From Dysosmobacter acutus (GTDB lineage: Bacteria; Bacillota; Clostridia; Oscillospirales; Oscillospiraceae): a stretch of 64,000 nucleotides of DNA. The notes under the pieces were generated by a model. The model was given only the letters and a program-made list of their open reading frames with translations. It searched no databases and was not told where the DNA came from. Where the stretch lies: NCBI RefSeq assembly GCF_018919205.1, contig NZ_JAHLQN010000001.1, positions 3,038,001 through 3,102,000 on the forward strand, given 5' to 3'. The position numbers and the translations under genes were made by a program. Positions 1-7,810 of this stretch are shown here, piece after piece; position 1 is the stretch's first letter; each line of letters begins with the position of its first letter.

Positions 1-310
1 GAAAAACGGCGGCAGTCCTGCGGTTTACTCCGGTAAATACATCGGCATCGTAACGCTTGTAGTCCACGATGTAGCCCAGATCATTTTCCTCCATATAGTC
101 CATGAAGGCGGTGCTGTCCACCTCCAGCATCTCGTCACAGAGAAATGCCTGATAACGGGGCAGCGGCTGACCAAGGTTCTGCGTCATGGTGATGCGCTCT
201 CCGGCGTTGACCGGAAGAAGCTGCACCTTGATCGCCGGGGTATTCGGGTAGCATTCCACCTTAATGCGGTAGGTGTTGCCTTTATAGGTGCCGGATAAAA
301 TATCATTCAT
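1..310 (-). CDS. DUF4313-like small ICE protein (3' end outside window)
   Basis: Open frame of at least 103 codons starting at ATG 310-308 and running off the left edge of the window. The start overlaps the end of the upstream gene by 8 bases, so the two are probably translationally coupled. The protein starts MNDILSGTYKGNTYRIKVE and is a soluble, mixed alpha/beta type sequence with no membrane segment. It resembles the small DUF4313 proteins seen in Clostridiales conjugative elements, recalled from family knowledge rather than tested. Function unknown. Confidence 0.6.
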   Translation of the reverse strand, partial: MNDILSGTYKGNTYRIKVECYPNTPAIKVQLLPVNAGERITMTQNLGQPLPRYQAFLCDEMLEVDSTAFMDYMEENDLGYIVDYKRYDADVFTGVNRRTAAVF

Positions 311-800
311 ATCGGTTCACTTCCTTATCATCATTCTGACCGGGTGAAGAAGGCTTGTTGGCTTTTGCCTGCGCCTGCTCAAAACCGCGCTTGACAGCAA
401 GAACCATTGCCTCCTCTCCCACATCGGCGTTGCGAGACTTTTTCTCCCGCAGCTTTTGGCACTTCCTCACGGCAGCATCGTAATCATAGCCGATGCCGCG
501 TTGAAACTTGTCCGCGATCTGGCGGAGCTTTTCTGCCTGATATTCATAGGTTGCCCGGTGAAATCCGCCGAGCTCCCACTCGTCGCACACCGTCTCTAAC
601 AGCTTTGCGTAGTCCCGCAGAGCGTTGACGATTTTTACAATGTCACCGTAACAGGTTTTTACCTCGTGGGTGCCGCTGAGATCAAATACATGCAGCAGCA
701 CCTCTCTGGAAAGGCACCGCTCCAGATCAATGGATGCGGACAACTGCGGCTCATAGGTCGCAGATGGCAGCTCCAACGGCTGCTTGGCGGGCTCATTCAT
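303..800 (-). CDS. Conserved ICE protein, unknown function
   Basis: A 165-residue protein beginning MNEPAKQPLELP. I chose ATG 800-798 because it forms an ATGA overlap with the stop of the upstream gene, the usual coupling in this operon; a GTG at 854 would extend it within that gene. The middle (about residues 35-125) is predicted helical with several charged heptad-like stretches. The tail is rich in K, A and N and probably disordered. No catalytic motif is recognisable. It belongs to the long minus-strand run of small ICE genes. Confidence 0.65.
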   Translation of the reverse strand: MNEPAKQPLELPSATYEPQLSASIDLERCLSREVLLHVFDLSGTHEVKTCYGDIVKIVNALRDYAKLLETVCDEWELGGFHRATYEYQAEKLRQIADKFQRGIGYDYDAAVRKCQKLREKKSRNADVGEEAMVLAVKRGFEQAQAKANKPSSPGQNDDKEVNRYE

Positions 801-982
801 CTTCTGCGCACCGCTTTTCGGCGCTGCCGGATAATCTGCCGGCGAAACGGACACTCCAGGGGAATGGTATGGGGGACGCTCTGCCAGTTGTCCAACACCA
901 GTTCATGGGAGATCTCGCAGATGCTGTCGCCCTCCCCAATATAGAGGCATTCTGAGCAGGTGTCCGGATTGCAGTATTTCAT
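797..982 (-). CDS. Small cysteine-rich ICE protein
   Basis: A 61-residue protein starting MKYCNPDTCSECLYIGEGD, with an AAGGAG ribosome binding site upstream of ATG 982. Cysteines at positions 4, 9 and 12 (C-x4-C-x2-C), followed by one near residue 22 and one near 44, suggest a small metal-binding knuckle. The C-terminus is very basic (RRQIIRQRRKAVRRR), compatible with nucleic-acid binding. It overlaps the next gene by ATGA. Proteins of this kind recur in Clostridiales conjugative elements without an assigned role. Confidence 0.6.
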   Translation of the reverse strand: MKYCNPDTCSECLYIGEGDSICEISHELVLDNWQSVPHTIPLECPFRRQIIRQRRKAVRRR

Positions 983-1008
983 GTTGGGTAAACACTCCTT
1001 TCAAATCA

Positions 1009-1218
1009 CTATGCGGATTTTTGGCCGTACCGCATCAGCGGTACGCTTCTCCATTTTGCGCAGGCGGCCTGCACCGTTCCGGGAAGGCGCAGAATACGCC
1101 AGCGCGTCATATTCGGCTGCCCCCGGCGCACACGCTCAAGCGGAGCTTTCGTTTCACAGATCGCACAGCGCAGCCAAGTGTGATGTCGGTTGGCAGTCCG
1201 AAACTCTAACACATACAT
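1009..1218 (-). CDS. Small basic ICE protein with CxxC motif
   Basis: A 69-residue protein beginning MYVLEFRTANRHHTWLRC. The start at 1218 is preceded by a strong AGGAGG site eight bases upstream; the longer frame starting at 1257 would bury that site inside the gene. A CAIC motif near residue 18-21 and many arginines suggest a small nucleic-acid- or metal-binding protein. Neighbours on both sides are similar short ICE genes on the same strand. Function not recognised. Confidence 0.5.
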   Translation of the reverse strand: MYVLEFRTANRHHTWLRCAICETKAPLERVRRGQPNMTRWRILRLPGTVQAACAKWRSVPLMRYGQKSA

Positions 1219-1293
1219 TTTTCGACCTCCTGTTCCTTGGATAAAGTGAAAAGGCACAGCACCGCAACGGTACTGTGCCTTTCAACCAAAATG

Positions 1294-1527
1294 TTACGCC
1301 GCCTGCTCCACGACCGTCACCGGCACATCAGCCGCGACCGGCGAGGAGGGAGCCAGCAGGCAGTAATGGGAGTTCATCGTCTCAAAACGGATCTGCTGCG
1401 GCGTCACGCCATGAATGGCGATTACCTTAGAGGTGTGGAGATACCGCCCCTCTTCAAAGATGAGGGCGCGGCTGCCGACCTCCAGCGGATACATCAGGGT
1501 TCCGTGAACGATACGGATTTTTTTCAT
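1294..1527 (-). CDS. Small conserved ICE protein, unknown function
   Basis: A 77-residue protein starting MKKIRIVHGTLMYPLEVG, with an AAGGAG site before ATG 1527. Sequence pattern suggests a compact beta-rich fold (alternating hydrophobics: RIVHGTLMY, SRALIFEEGRYLHTSKVIAI). No known motif. It directly follows the sigma-like factor gene (stop at 1531) and is probably co-transcribed with it. Confidence 0.55.
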   Translation of the reverse strand: MKKIRIVHGTLMYPLEVGSRALIFEEGRYLHTSKVIAIHGVTPQQIRFETMNSHYCLLAPSSPVAADVPVTVVEQAA

Positions 1528-1530
1528 GGG

Positions 1531-2130
1531 TCACAACTCCTTCTGTTTGGTTTCTTTCTGCGCAAAATAGGCGCGGTACAACGCTTTCAGCCGATGCCGT
1601 ACCCGCTTGACGCTCATGCCTTCCACCCGCGCGGTTTCCGTCAGACTGCACCCGTGCAGACGGTGGCGGATCAAAAGAGCCTGCTCTTCATCCGCAAGGA
1701 GAAACAGATCGTGCAGCAGCAATCTTGCCCGAAGTGCATCAAAGGCGTCGTCAGGCGGCGGATGCGCAGCCTGATAGGAAAACTCATGGCTTTGCCGCCG
1801 CTGCTCCTGACGCCGGAAGGTATTCAGGCTGCTGTTCATGGAGCGCCACGCAATCGTGGAGAAGCGGTATCTGTGCAGACTCTTTTCGGTAAAATAGCGT
1901 TGGACAGCGTGAAGATAGCCGATTGCCGCAATATCGTAATACTCCCGGATCTCCAGCTTCTTTTCCAGAAGAAATCCATAGATCAGGGCGTGGTACTGAG
2001 CGGAAAAGCGGCGCTGCGCTTCGGTCAAAGGGACGGGAACAGGGGCCTCCGGCGGAGGCCCTGTTTCCCGTTTTTCTTCCTCAATGCGGGGGATCGTATC
2101 AGGCGGGAAGTTCTTCCCGTTCTCCATCAA
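1531..2130 (-). CDS. Sigma-70-like regulator carried by the ICE
   Basis: A 199-residue protein. Residues about 40-110 match a sigma region 2-like helical segment (SAQYHALIYGFLLEKKLEI and following, with YDIAAIGYLHAVQRY and FSTIAWRSMNSSLN resembling region 2 core). Residues about 140-195 resemble a region 4 helix-turn-helix (SLTETARVEGMSVKRVRHRLKALYRAYF). The N-terminal 35 residues are proline- and glutamate-rich and probably disordered. Its start overlaps the end of the upstream gene by about 30 bases. This is one of two sigma-like genes in the ICE and probably controls element genes; promoter specificity cannot be read from the sequence. Confidence 0.65.
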   Translation of the reverse strand: MMENGKNFPPDTIPRIEEEKRETGPPPEAPVPVPLTEAQRRFSAQYHALIYGFLLEKKLEIREYYDIAAIGYLHAVQRYFTEKSLHRYRFSTIAWRSMNSSLNTFRRQEQRRQSHEFSYQAAHPPPDDAFDALRARLLLHDLFLLADEEQALLIRHRLHGCSLTETARVEGMSVKRVRHRLKALYRAYFAQKETKQKEL

Positions 2131-2932
2131 TGACCGCCCCTAACGCAAAGTGCGCGCCGTTGTCAGGCAACTCCAGATGCGAGGCATCGCCGTCTCCGAT
2201 GATGCTGGAGGCCGCGGCACCCGCCTGTGCCCTCTGCGCGTTGATGTCCTTGATCTGCGCCACAAAGCCATCCGCATAAGCGCGGATATGCGCCAGGTCT
2301 TCCCCGGCGAAATCGGCGATCTTAGTAAAGGTGGCGACGCAGTATTCGTGGCTGCCGCTGACGGCCTTCTTCAGCCCGATCCGCACCACGCCGGTACAAA
2401 CCTTGCGGCGGCGGGAGAGGAACGCTTCATTGACGAAGCGGGTATAGGGCATCAGGCTGGTAGGCGGCAGCGCGATCTGAATGGGCATATACTCACCGCT
2501 GCGCAGCAGATAGAGCATTCTCATGTTCTTGCACGCCTTCCCCTTGTTGTTCCCATCGCTGCCGAACTGGTTGAGAACGCAGTCCGCGCAGGTGCCGCCG
2601 GGCTCACCGTAGCCGACCTTCCCATCGAAGGACTGGCACAGGGGCGGCTGGTCATCATCGTACTCGCTGCCCTCCGGCCAGTAGGCGTTGGAGTTGTGGC
2701 TGTAGAGAATGACACCCTCCAGATAGGGCGCATAGTCCGGCACATCCGGGTTTCCGGACGGGATCTCAAACTGCAGGTGCCCGCCGCCGGGGATCTTGAT
2801 GCGGGTGAAGCTCAGGCGCAGGCCCTCCATATCGTCCGCAAGGTCTTCACTGGTGAAGTCGTCTCCGTCAAGAAGCTGCGGGATCTGGAAAAGGGTCTTG
2901 GTCTCCATCATGGTGTTGGTCTGTTCGTACAT
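2099..2932 (-). CDS. Conserved ICE/phage protein with Cys4-type motif
   Basis: A 277-residue soluble protein starting MYEQTNTMMETKTLFQIPQ after an AAGGAGG site. Around residues 95-130 it carries CADCVLNQFGSDGNNKGKAC, a CxxC...C arrangement within a conserved patch typical of phage and ICE proteins annotated only as hypothetical. An earlier segment gives beta-strand-like alternation (GHLQFEIPSG). It sits between SSB/DUF932 and a sigma-like gene, which suggests a role in element DNA maintenance or single-strand handling, but this is inferred from position only. Confidence 0.6.
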   Translation of the reverse strand: MYEQTNTMMETKTLFQIPQLLDGDDFTSEDLADDMEGLRLSFTRIKIPGGGHLQFEIPSGNPDVPDYAPYLEGVILYSHNSNAYWPEGSEYDDDQPPLCQSFDGKVGYGEPGGTCADCVLNQFGSDGNNKGKACKNMRMLYLLRSGEYMPIQIALPPTSLMPYTRFVNEAFLSRRRKVCTGVVRIGLKKAVSGSHEYCVATFTKIADFAGEDLAHIRAYADGFVAQIKDINAQRAQAGAAASSIIGDGDASHLELPDNGAHFALGAVIDGEREELPA

Positions 2933-2964
2933 AATCGTATCCTCCTTAAAAATATTCCGACCGC

Positions 2965-4044
2965 TCAGGCGGCCAGCAGTTCCGTTCGGTTCATCTGCCG
3001 GAAGAGGGCGGGCGACATCGTCATAACGCTGTACCCGATCTCCTCCAGCTTCGTTGCCCGGTCATAGCTCTCAACATCCTGACTGAAGCGGGTCACGGCA
3101 TTGGCGAGCCCGTAGAGGGAAAAATCGCCGCCGGTGATCAGATGCTCCAGAACGCCGTTGCTCTCGTCCTCCGTAATGCCGAAGCTGGAAGAAGCCAGCT
3201 TGACAATGGCAGGGAGCTGCTTGGTATCCAGCATGGCCTCCGTACTCTCCCGCATCCGGCTCACCACCTGGGCAAACCTTGCCTCAGAGATGGCGGCGCG
3301 GACGGTGTCCTTGATCTTCAGCACAAAGGCGTGGTCATCGGCCAACAGCGTTTCGTTGGAATAGATGGAAAAGTCCTCTTCGCTGGTCGCGGCACGCCCC
3401 ACATGATTGCGGCGGGTTTTGGCGTCGTTGATCACCATGCCATTGGAGCACACCAAACGGTAGATCAGCGGCTGGATGGTAACGGAGCCCAGCCCTGTCT
3501 CACTGTTGGAGATGATGACGCCGGCCTGTACCACATCGCCCGGGACAACATCCGCCTGCAAGCGGGGATTGACCACCTTGATATACATGAAATCGTCGGT
3601 GATCTGCGTGCTGACGAACCGTGCCTCCGGCAGCTCCCCAATGACGGGCAGCGTTACACTGGCAATGTCCAGATTGTCAATGCGGCGGTAGCGGTTGCTG
3701 AGAAACGCGCGGGCGCAGCCATCCATCGTGCGGAGCGTCCGAAGCTCATTTTTCTGGGAGAACCAGTAGTTGGCGTTATAGGCCAAAAGCTCCGGCGCAT
3801 CCGTGCGCATCAACTCATAATACTTCTGCGGAATGCCGAGATAGGTTCCCAGCTGGCGGTGCGCCGTCTGGCGAATATCCAGGGGCGTGATCTTATCCAG
3901 CCCATTCTCCGTGACACGGAGCTGCGGCGCGTCCGAGGTGACCGAGAGGGACAGGCTTCCGGTGTTCACCAGATAGTCCTGCTTGGCCTTGCTCTGACGC
4001 AGAAGCTCCTGCGCCATCTGCTGAATGGTAAGTCCGGTTTTCAT
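2965..4044 (-). CDS. DUF932 (phage/plasmid-like TIGR03299-type) protein
   Basis: A 359-residue soluble protein beginning MKTGLTIQQMAQELLRQ with an AAAGGA site upstream. The body contains the family hallmarks recalled for DUF932: FLSNRYRRIDN, the VVQAGVIISNSETGLGS stretch, and IYRLVCSNGMV around residues 180-210, followed by a helical C-terminal half. DUF932 proteins are widespread in phages, plasmids and ICEs; their biochemical role is not established. Here it lies downstream of ssb in a minus-strand run, consistent with an element maintenance function. Confidence 0.85.
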   Translation of the reverse strand: MKTGLTIQQMAQELLRQSKAKQDYLVNTGSLSLSVTSDAPQLRVTENGLDKITPLDIRQTAHRQLGTYLGIPQKYYELMRTDAPELLAYNANYWFSQKNELRTLRTMDGCARAFLSNRYRRIDNLDIASVTLPVIGELPEARFVSTQITDDFMYIKVVNPRLQADVVPGDVVQAGVIISNSETGLGSVTIQPLIYRLVCSNGMVINDAKTRRNHVGRAATSEEDFSIYSNETLLADDHAFVLKIKDTVRAAISEARFAQVVSRMRESTEAMLDTKQLPAIVKLASSSFGITEDESNGVLEHLITGGDFSLYGLANAVTRFSQDVESYDRATKLEEIGYSVMTMSPALFRQMNRTELLAA

Positions 4045-4071
4045 TGTTGTTCCACATCCTTTCTCCGCCGC

Positions 4072-4842
4072 TCACCATGAGACGAGGATATCCGCGTCTC
4101 TTGCGTCGGCAGCGTAGCCTTCCTCCTCCAAAACCTTGACCAGCTGCGGCCAGTAGACCTTTTCAGGAAAGTCCAGAAAGGTTTCCTTTGCCGGTTCCGC
4201 TTCGTTTTCCTTGGCCTGCACAAAAACCTCACCGTTTTCCTGCACGGTCAGGCTGCTGTGGCCTCTGGAGTTCAAATCGGTGACCAGCGCCTCCAATACG
4301 GTGCGGCCACGTGTCTCAAACCATACGCGGGGGTTCACCGGCTGCCGGTTGGGCGGCAGGGCCTCCTGAACGCCGGGCATCAGCGGTGAGATCTTGACGA
4401 GGGAACAGCCGAGGTTTGCTTTCCGATCCAGCTCCACATCGGCGTAGTCATACTCCGGAATACCGTAGACGCGGATACGGGCCGTGCCGCCCTCCACCGC
4501 AAAGCGGGAGGGCTCATCCAGCCATTCCCAACGGGCGTTGGGATATGCGGCGTGGAGCATGGCGGTGATCCGGTAGTTTATATGGCACAGCAGCGCGTCT
4601 GCCAGTTGACCGCCGCCATTTGCCGCCGCTGTCTGCTCGCGGAGCCGAGCCTCTTTTGCGCGGTAGGCACGGTTATTGCGCCAGAGTGGAAGAGCCTGCG
4701 TCAAAAGCCACCACAGCAGCCAAAGGGCAAACACCGCCAGCAGCAGGGGAAGAAGCATCCGCCCGCGGACGAGCGCGAGAATGGCGATCACGATACCGAT
4801 GAGAAGCGAGATACTGCTCCAAAAGGGAGATTCTTTTTTCAT
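4072..4842 (-). CDS. Membrane-anchored ICE protein, unknown function
   Basis: A 256-residue protein. I chose ATG 4842 (MKKESPFWSSIS) because an AAAGGTGG site lies eight bases upstream; the GTG at 4854 would be inside that site. Two closely spaced hydrophobic segments (about residues 9-25 and 29-50, including LLPLLLAVFALWLLWWLL) form a hairpin anchor, followed by a basic stretch and a large cytosolic domain of about 190 residues. The soluble part has no recognised motif. It lies between the ssb terminator and DUF932. Confidence 0.65.
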   Translation of the reverse strand: MKKESPFWSSISLLIGIVIAILALVRGRMLLPLLLAVFALWLLWWLLTQALPLWRNNRAYRAKEARLREQTAAANGGGQLADALLCHINYRITAMLHAAYPNARWEWLDEPSRFAVEGGTARIRVYGIPEYDYADVELDRKANLGCSLVKISPLMPGVQEALPPNRQPVNPRVWFETRGRTVLEALVTDLNSRGHSSLTVQENGEVFVQAKENEAEPAKETFLDFPEKVYWPQLVKVLEEEGYAADARDADILVSW

Positions 4843-4877
4843 TTCAGTTGCCACCTTTCAAAAATAATCTGGAAAAC

Positions 4878-4941
4878 AAAAAAAGAGGAACCGCGTATGT
4901 GTCCAGAATCTCTTAAAACACATCACGCGGTTCCTCTTTTT
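4878..4941 (-). terminator. Strong hairpin terminator downstream of ssb
   Basis: A long inverted repeat with arms reading AAAAGAGGAACCGCGT and ACGCGGTTCCTCTTTT. On the minus strand the distal arm runs into seven T residues, 20 bases after the ssb stop, so it can act as an intrinsic terminator. The plus-strand side also carries a T run, so it may work in both directions. It would uncouple ssb from the genes further downstream, or allow partial read-through. Confidence 0.75.
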
Positions 4942-4959
4942 CACTTTGTCGGAATACGC

Positions 4960-5373
4960 TTATTCCGGCAGGCGTTCCCGATCTCCGTCCACGACCTCCA
5001 CAGGAGGCAGCGGCGGCCGGGCAGCGCCGGGGCTTTGCTTTCGTGCGGGTCTCTGCGCTGTACGGGGAGGCTTTGTCTGCCATCCCGTCAGGCTGAGCTT
5101 CAGCCGCTTGTCCTTTTCGCTTCCGCCGTTTCTGGTACAGTCCACCAGCTCCAAAAAGCCTTGGACCCAGATGCGGGAATCCTTGTGAATCTCCGCATCC
5201 GCCAGCGACAGCGCAGCCGTTCCCCATGCCCAGACCTCAAAATACTGTCTGTTACCGGCATCCCTGCGCCCGATCCATTCGACCAGGCCGAAGGACACAT
5301 AGGGGACTTGCCTGTGACTCATTTTCAGCTGAAGGTCATTGGTCACCCGACCGAAAACATGGACTTCTGCCAT
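4960..5373 (-). CDS. ssb: Single-stranded DNA-binding protein
   Basis: A 137-residue protein starting MAEVHVFGRVTNDLQLK, with the OB-fold pattern of bacterial SSB: GRVTNDLQLK near the N-terminus, YVSFGLVEW, YFEVWAWGTAALSLA and DSRIWVQGFLEL. The C-terminal 50 residues are proline-rich and flexible, ending DGDRERLPE rather than the usual DDDIPF tip, so the canonical partner-binding tail is altered. A strong ribosome binding site (AAAGGAG) precedes it. It is the first gene after a promoter and structured leader. ICE-borne SSBs protect transferred single-stranded DNA. Confidence 0.85.
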   Translation of the reverse strand: MAEVHVFGRVTNDLQLKMSHRQVPYVSFGLVEWIGRRDAGNRQYFEVWAWGTAALSLADAEIHKDSRIWVQGFLELVDCTRNGGSEKDKRLKLSLTGWQTKPPRTAQRPARKQSPGAARPPLPPVEVVDGDRERLPE

Positions 5374-5402
5374 ACAACTCCTTTCTGCCGCGAGGGCAAT
5401 AC

Positions 5403-5558
5403 TTATATATAAAAAGTGCCAGTAAAGCGGCAGATACCCAATAAGGGTACAGTCGTCCTACTGACACTTGCGTACAAACCTGACAGCGTGCGCAGGTGGA
5501 TCGCTCCACACACGGATCTAAGTCCATGCCCCGATAAGGGAAATTGCGCAAAACTCAT
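5403..5558 (-). other. Possible near-leaderless leader ORF ahead of ssb
   Basis: A 51-codon open frame (MSFAQFPLSGHGL...) starts about four bases after the predicted transcription start and has no ribosome binding site, so it would have to be translated leaderless. It spans the whole structured leader and stops within the T run of the terminator hairpin. Its translation could therefore decide whether that hairpin forms. The reading frame is visible; expression and function are inference. Confidence 0.35.
5412..5469 (-). terminator. Attenuator-type terminator in the ssb leader
   Basis: On the minus strand, AGTGTCAGTA pairs with TACTGGCACT across a loop that holds a second small hairpin (GTACCC/GGGTAT), and the outer stem is followed directly by TTTTT. 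It lies between the promoter and the ssb ribosome binding site, so it would stop transcription before ssb unless disrupted. An upstream hairpin with a GCGA tetraloop (5500-5513) is a possible partner or anti-terminator element. Confidence 0.6.
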
Positions 5559-5568
5559 TTACAGGGGC

Positions 5569-5597
5569 ATTGTACCACAGGATATAGCTCGTGTCAA
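5569..5597 (-). promoter_or_regulatory. Sigma-A-type promoter for the ssb operon
   Basis: Minus-strand TTGACA (5597-5592) and TACAAT (5574-5569) separated by exactly 17 bases, close to consensus. Predicted start near 5562, giving a leader of about 190 bases before ssb at 5373. Confidence 0.8.
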
Positions 5598-5657
5598 GCA
5601 AGAAACACAATATATAGCATTTATTCGTGGCGTATTTTATAGATATTGTGTCTCGGC

Positions 5658-5900
5658 CTATTCTTTTACGAACAGACCGATGGGACAGATGTGGGTAAAA
5701 CCGGGGGTGGAGATGTACCAGCAGCCGGGCCCCTCCGGTTCCCAGCTCATTTCTATGGTGATCTTCCGCCATCCATCCGGAAAGAGCGCGCAGAAAGTCT
5801 CACCGGCGTGGATGCCGCGGCCGTTGAGCAGCAGACGGGGGTGAGGATCGAAGTCCTCCGGGGCGGGCAGCTGAATTTGCCCCAACTTTTCCGTGTTCAT
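5658..5900 (-). CDS. DUF5348-like small ICE protein
   Basis: An 80-residue protein starting MNTEKLGQIQLPAPEDF, chosen because AAAGGAG lies nine bases before ATG 5900; the open frame continues upstream without another good signal. The core (GRGIHAGETFCALFPDGWRK followed by an EMSWE segment and WYISTPGF) resembles the small beta-rich DUF5348 proteins of Clostridiales elements, a resemblance from memory. It ends 60 bases before the ssb promoter. Confidence 0.5.
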   Translation of the reverse strand: MNTEKLGQIQLPAPEDFDPHPRLLLNGRGIHAGETFCALFPDGWRKITIEMSWEPEGPGCWYISTPGFTHICPIGLFVKE

Positions 5901-5913
5901 AAGCAAGCTCCTT

Positions 5914-6486
5914 TCATTCTGTGCAGACGGGACAGGGGTAATCGCTGAGGTAGAACTGGAAGAATTCCGCATGTGGCGTGTTGTGCCAGAGGGTCAGTTC
6001 CATATAGACGCCTATTTCATCACAGCCGCCGAAGACGAGCCGGTGCCCATCACCGCCTGCCGCAAGAAACCATAGGAGTATGCTGGTGTAGGCTTCATCG
6101 TCCACACTTCCGGTATCCACAAGGCGGTGCACATCAACATCGGAGAGCTGCGGGTGTGAGAGAAAGTGACGCAAGAGGCTTTCCGGCAATTCCACAGTTT
6201 GCTGCAACGTAAGCCTGCGGGGCATTCGGCTCAATTCCCCGCGTTTAGTCACAGCGGTTCGGCGCGCTGTGCTCCCGTAGACTTCAATGACCTCCGGCGC
6301 TACGCTGTTCGGATTATCTTCACGCTGAATGCAGCCGTCTGTGCTTTTCAGGCAGAGCTGGTGTACACCATCGGTCACCCGCAGACCGACAGGAGAAGCT
6401 GCGGTAATACGGCAGCCAGAAAGATCAATATGACTGCTTAAAAAACGGAGTACATGACGCTGCCCAAAGGTTTTTGCAAAAGTCAT
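5914..6486 (-). CDS. ICE protein of unknown function
   Basis: A 190-residue protein starting MTFAKTFGQRHVLRFLSSH; ATG 6486 has an AAAGGA site ten bases upstream, whereas the frame's earlier start at 6558 has none. No membrane segment. The C-terminal part contains CDEIGVYMELTLWHN and ends DYPCPVCTE with a CxxC pair. No motif identifies a function. It lies in the same orientation as, and close to, the genes around it. Confidence 0.55.
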   Translation of the reverse strand: MTFAKTFGQRHVLRFLSSHIDLSGCRITAASPVGLRVTDGVHQLCLKSTDGCIQREDNPNSVAPEVIEVYGSTARRTAVTKRGELSRMPRRLTLQQTVELPESLLRHFLSHPQLSDVDVHRLVDTGSVDDEAYTSILLWFLAAGGDGHRLVFGGCDEIGVYMELTLWHNTPHAEFFQFYLSDYPCPVCTE

Positions 6487-6584
6487 TGTTGTAGATTCCT
6501 TTCTGCTTAGTAAATACGGAACGGTGCGCTGTTTTTTTGCAGGCAACAGCATATCCATCGTGGGAATTCGGAACTTTCTTACGC

Positions 6585-7103
6585 TTACTCATTGAATCTC
6601 TCCGTTTTTATGATATCTGAGCCTCCCTGTGCGGCAGCCTGACCGTCTATCTCCGATTCAACTCGGCACTCCCCAAGATCCTCCAGCCCCAACAGTGCGC
6701 CATGGGGGATCCTCGCTTCCGGCAGCGCGGCTCCGGGAGGGCTTTGAAGATAGACGCGGTAACTGCTGCCAATCAGAAATCTTTGACGACGATCCAGCAG
6801 GAGGTCATGCGCAGTGCCGGATTCATCCATCAGCCGGATATGCTGGTGACCGCCCAGGGGCGCCCGCCTGATAGCGACACACACGCCCTCCACCGTTTCA
6901 TAGTCCCCATGACGAATCGCTTGAAACAGAAGAATACATCGAACGACCATACAGGATGCCAATAAGGTGCTGAGCGTCAGAAGCGTTGGGTCGTGCAGGG
7001 CAATGCGGCCTGCCAGCCCTATCAGGAAAATGACCGGCCCTGCGGCGGCGGATAAGAGCCACCGCCGCAGGATCGGAGCAGGCCAGTTTTCAAACCCGCT
7101 CAT
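6585..7103 (-). CDS. Small membrane protein of the ICE
   Basis: A 172-residue protein starting MSGFENWPAPILRRWLLS. Two hydrophobic segments near residues 13-32 (LLSAAAGPVIFLIGLAGRI) and 39-60 (LLTLSTLLASCMVVRCILLF) predict an N-terminal membrane hairpin; the remaining 110 residues are a cytosolic beta-rich domain. Its start overlaps the upstream stop as ATGA, so the two genes are coupled. Function not recognised. Confidence 0.6.
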   Translation of the reverse strand: MSGFENWPAPILRRWLLSAAAGPVIFLIGLAGRIALHDPTLLTLSTLLASCMVVRCILLFQAIRHGDYETVEGVCVAIRRAPLGGHQHIRLMDESGTAHDLLLDRRQRFLIGSSYRVYLQSPPGAALPEARIPHGALLGLEDLGECRVESEIDGQAAAQGGSDIIKTERFNE

Positions 7104-7798
7104 GCACAGGCCCTCTCAAAGATGACCTGCTTGCGAAGATAGAGATTGGCAACCGCCGCTGTCACAGACTGACAAGCTGCGGCAGTCCGCATTTCCGATA
7201 CGATGTTGTCGCTGGTCGTCTCCTGATCTCCATACAGCAGCGCAAGCGTCTGCTGACTGCCGACGGTAGCCGAAATATCGCGTTCCGCGCATCGAATCAG
7301 TTCCGCCGTGGAAAGCGGCGCGCAGCGGCTGAGGGCCATAATGTGCCGTTCCGGCTCTGTGCGCCGATCCCGCCGAAAGAGCGCTGAAGCCGACCCAGGA
7401 GCCGTTCCGCTGCACAGCAGTTTCAGAAAGGTCACCACCTTCAGGGGAAAGCTGCTTGAGATGGGAACAACATAAAGCTCGCCGAGAAGGTCATAGAGCG
7501 CGTCAAAATCCGTCGTGCCGCTGCCCTTGGCAACAAGCCCCCGTGTTACGAGCCGGTCAAGGCAGTCTGAAAAGCTGCGCCGGGGGAAAAGCTCCATTCC
7601 GTTGGAGAGCTGTTCATAGAAGTCCTCTGCACGCTGCTGGTCTGTCAGCCGCCAGCACAGCGCAGTCCAAAGCGTCATCTCCTGCGGATCCATTCCGAAC
7701 TCACGGTGATCCATGAGAATGACCGGATAACGCCGGCCCCCGCCATCGTTTCGGCAGCGGAAATGTCCCAGTGCCGTATAAAGTGTTTTTTCTGCCAT
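7100..7798 (-). CDS. ICE protein, possibly winged-helix
   Basis: A 232-residue soluble protein starting MAEKTLYTALGHFRCRND after AAGGAGGAG. Several segments look like helix-turn-helix modules (FSDCLDRLVTRGLVAKGSG; LSTAELIRCAERDISATVGS), as in ICE regulators or replication proteins, but no exact family match can be claimed. It lies directly downstream of the second sigma-like gene (12-base gap) and is coupled to the following membrane-protein gene. Confidence 0.5.
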   Translation of the reverse strand: MAEKTLYTALGHFRCRNDGGGRRYPVILMDHREFGMDPQEMTLWTALCWRLTDQQRAEDFYEQLSNGMELFPRRSFSDCLDRLVTRGLVAKGSGTTDFDALYDLLGELYVVPISSSFPLKVVTFLKLLCSGTAPGSASALFRRDRRTEPERHIMALSRCAPLSTAELIRCAERDISATVGSQQTLALLYGDQETTSDNIVSEMRTAAACQSVTAAVANLYLRKQVIFERACA

Positions 7799-7810
7799 AC
7801 GAACTCCTCC

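Noticed and set aside
2150..3067. Plus-strand open frame of 305 codons
   Set aside because: Antisense to the Cys-motif ICE protein and DUF932 region; no ribosome binding site and no domain.
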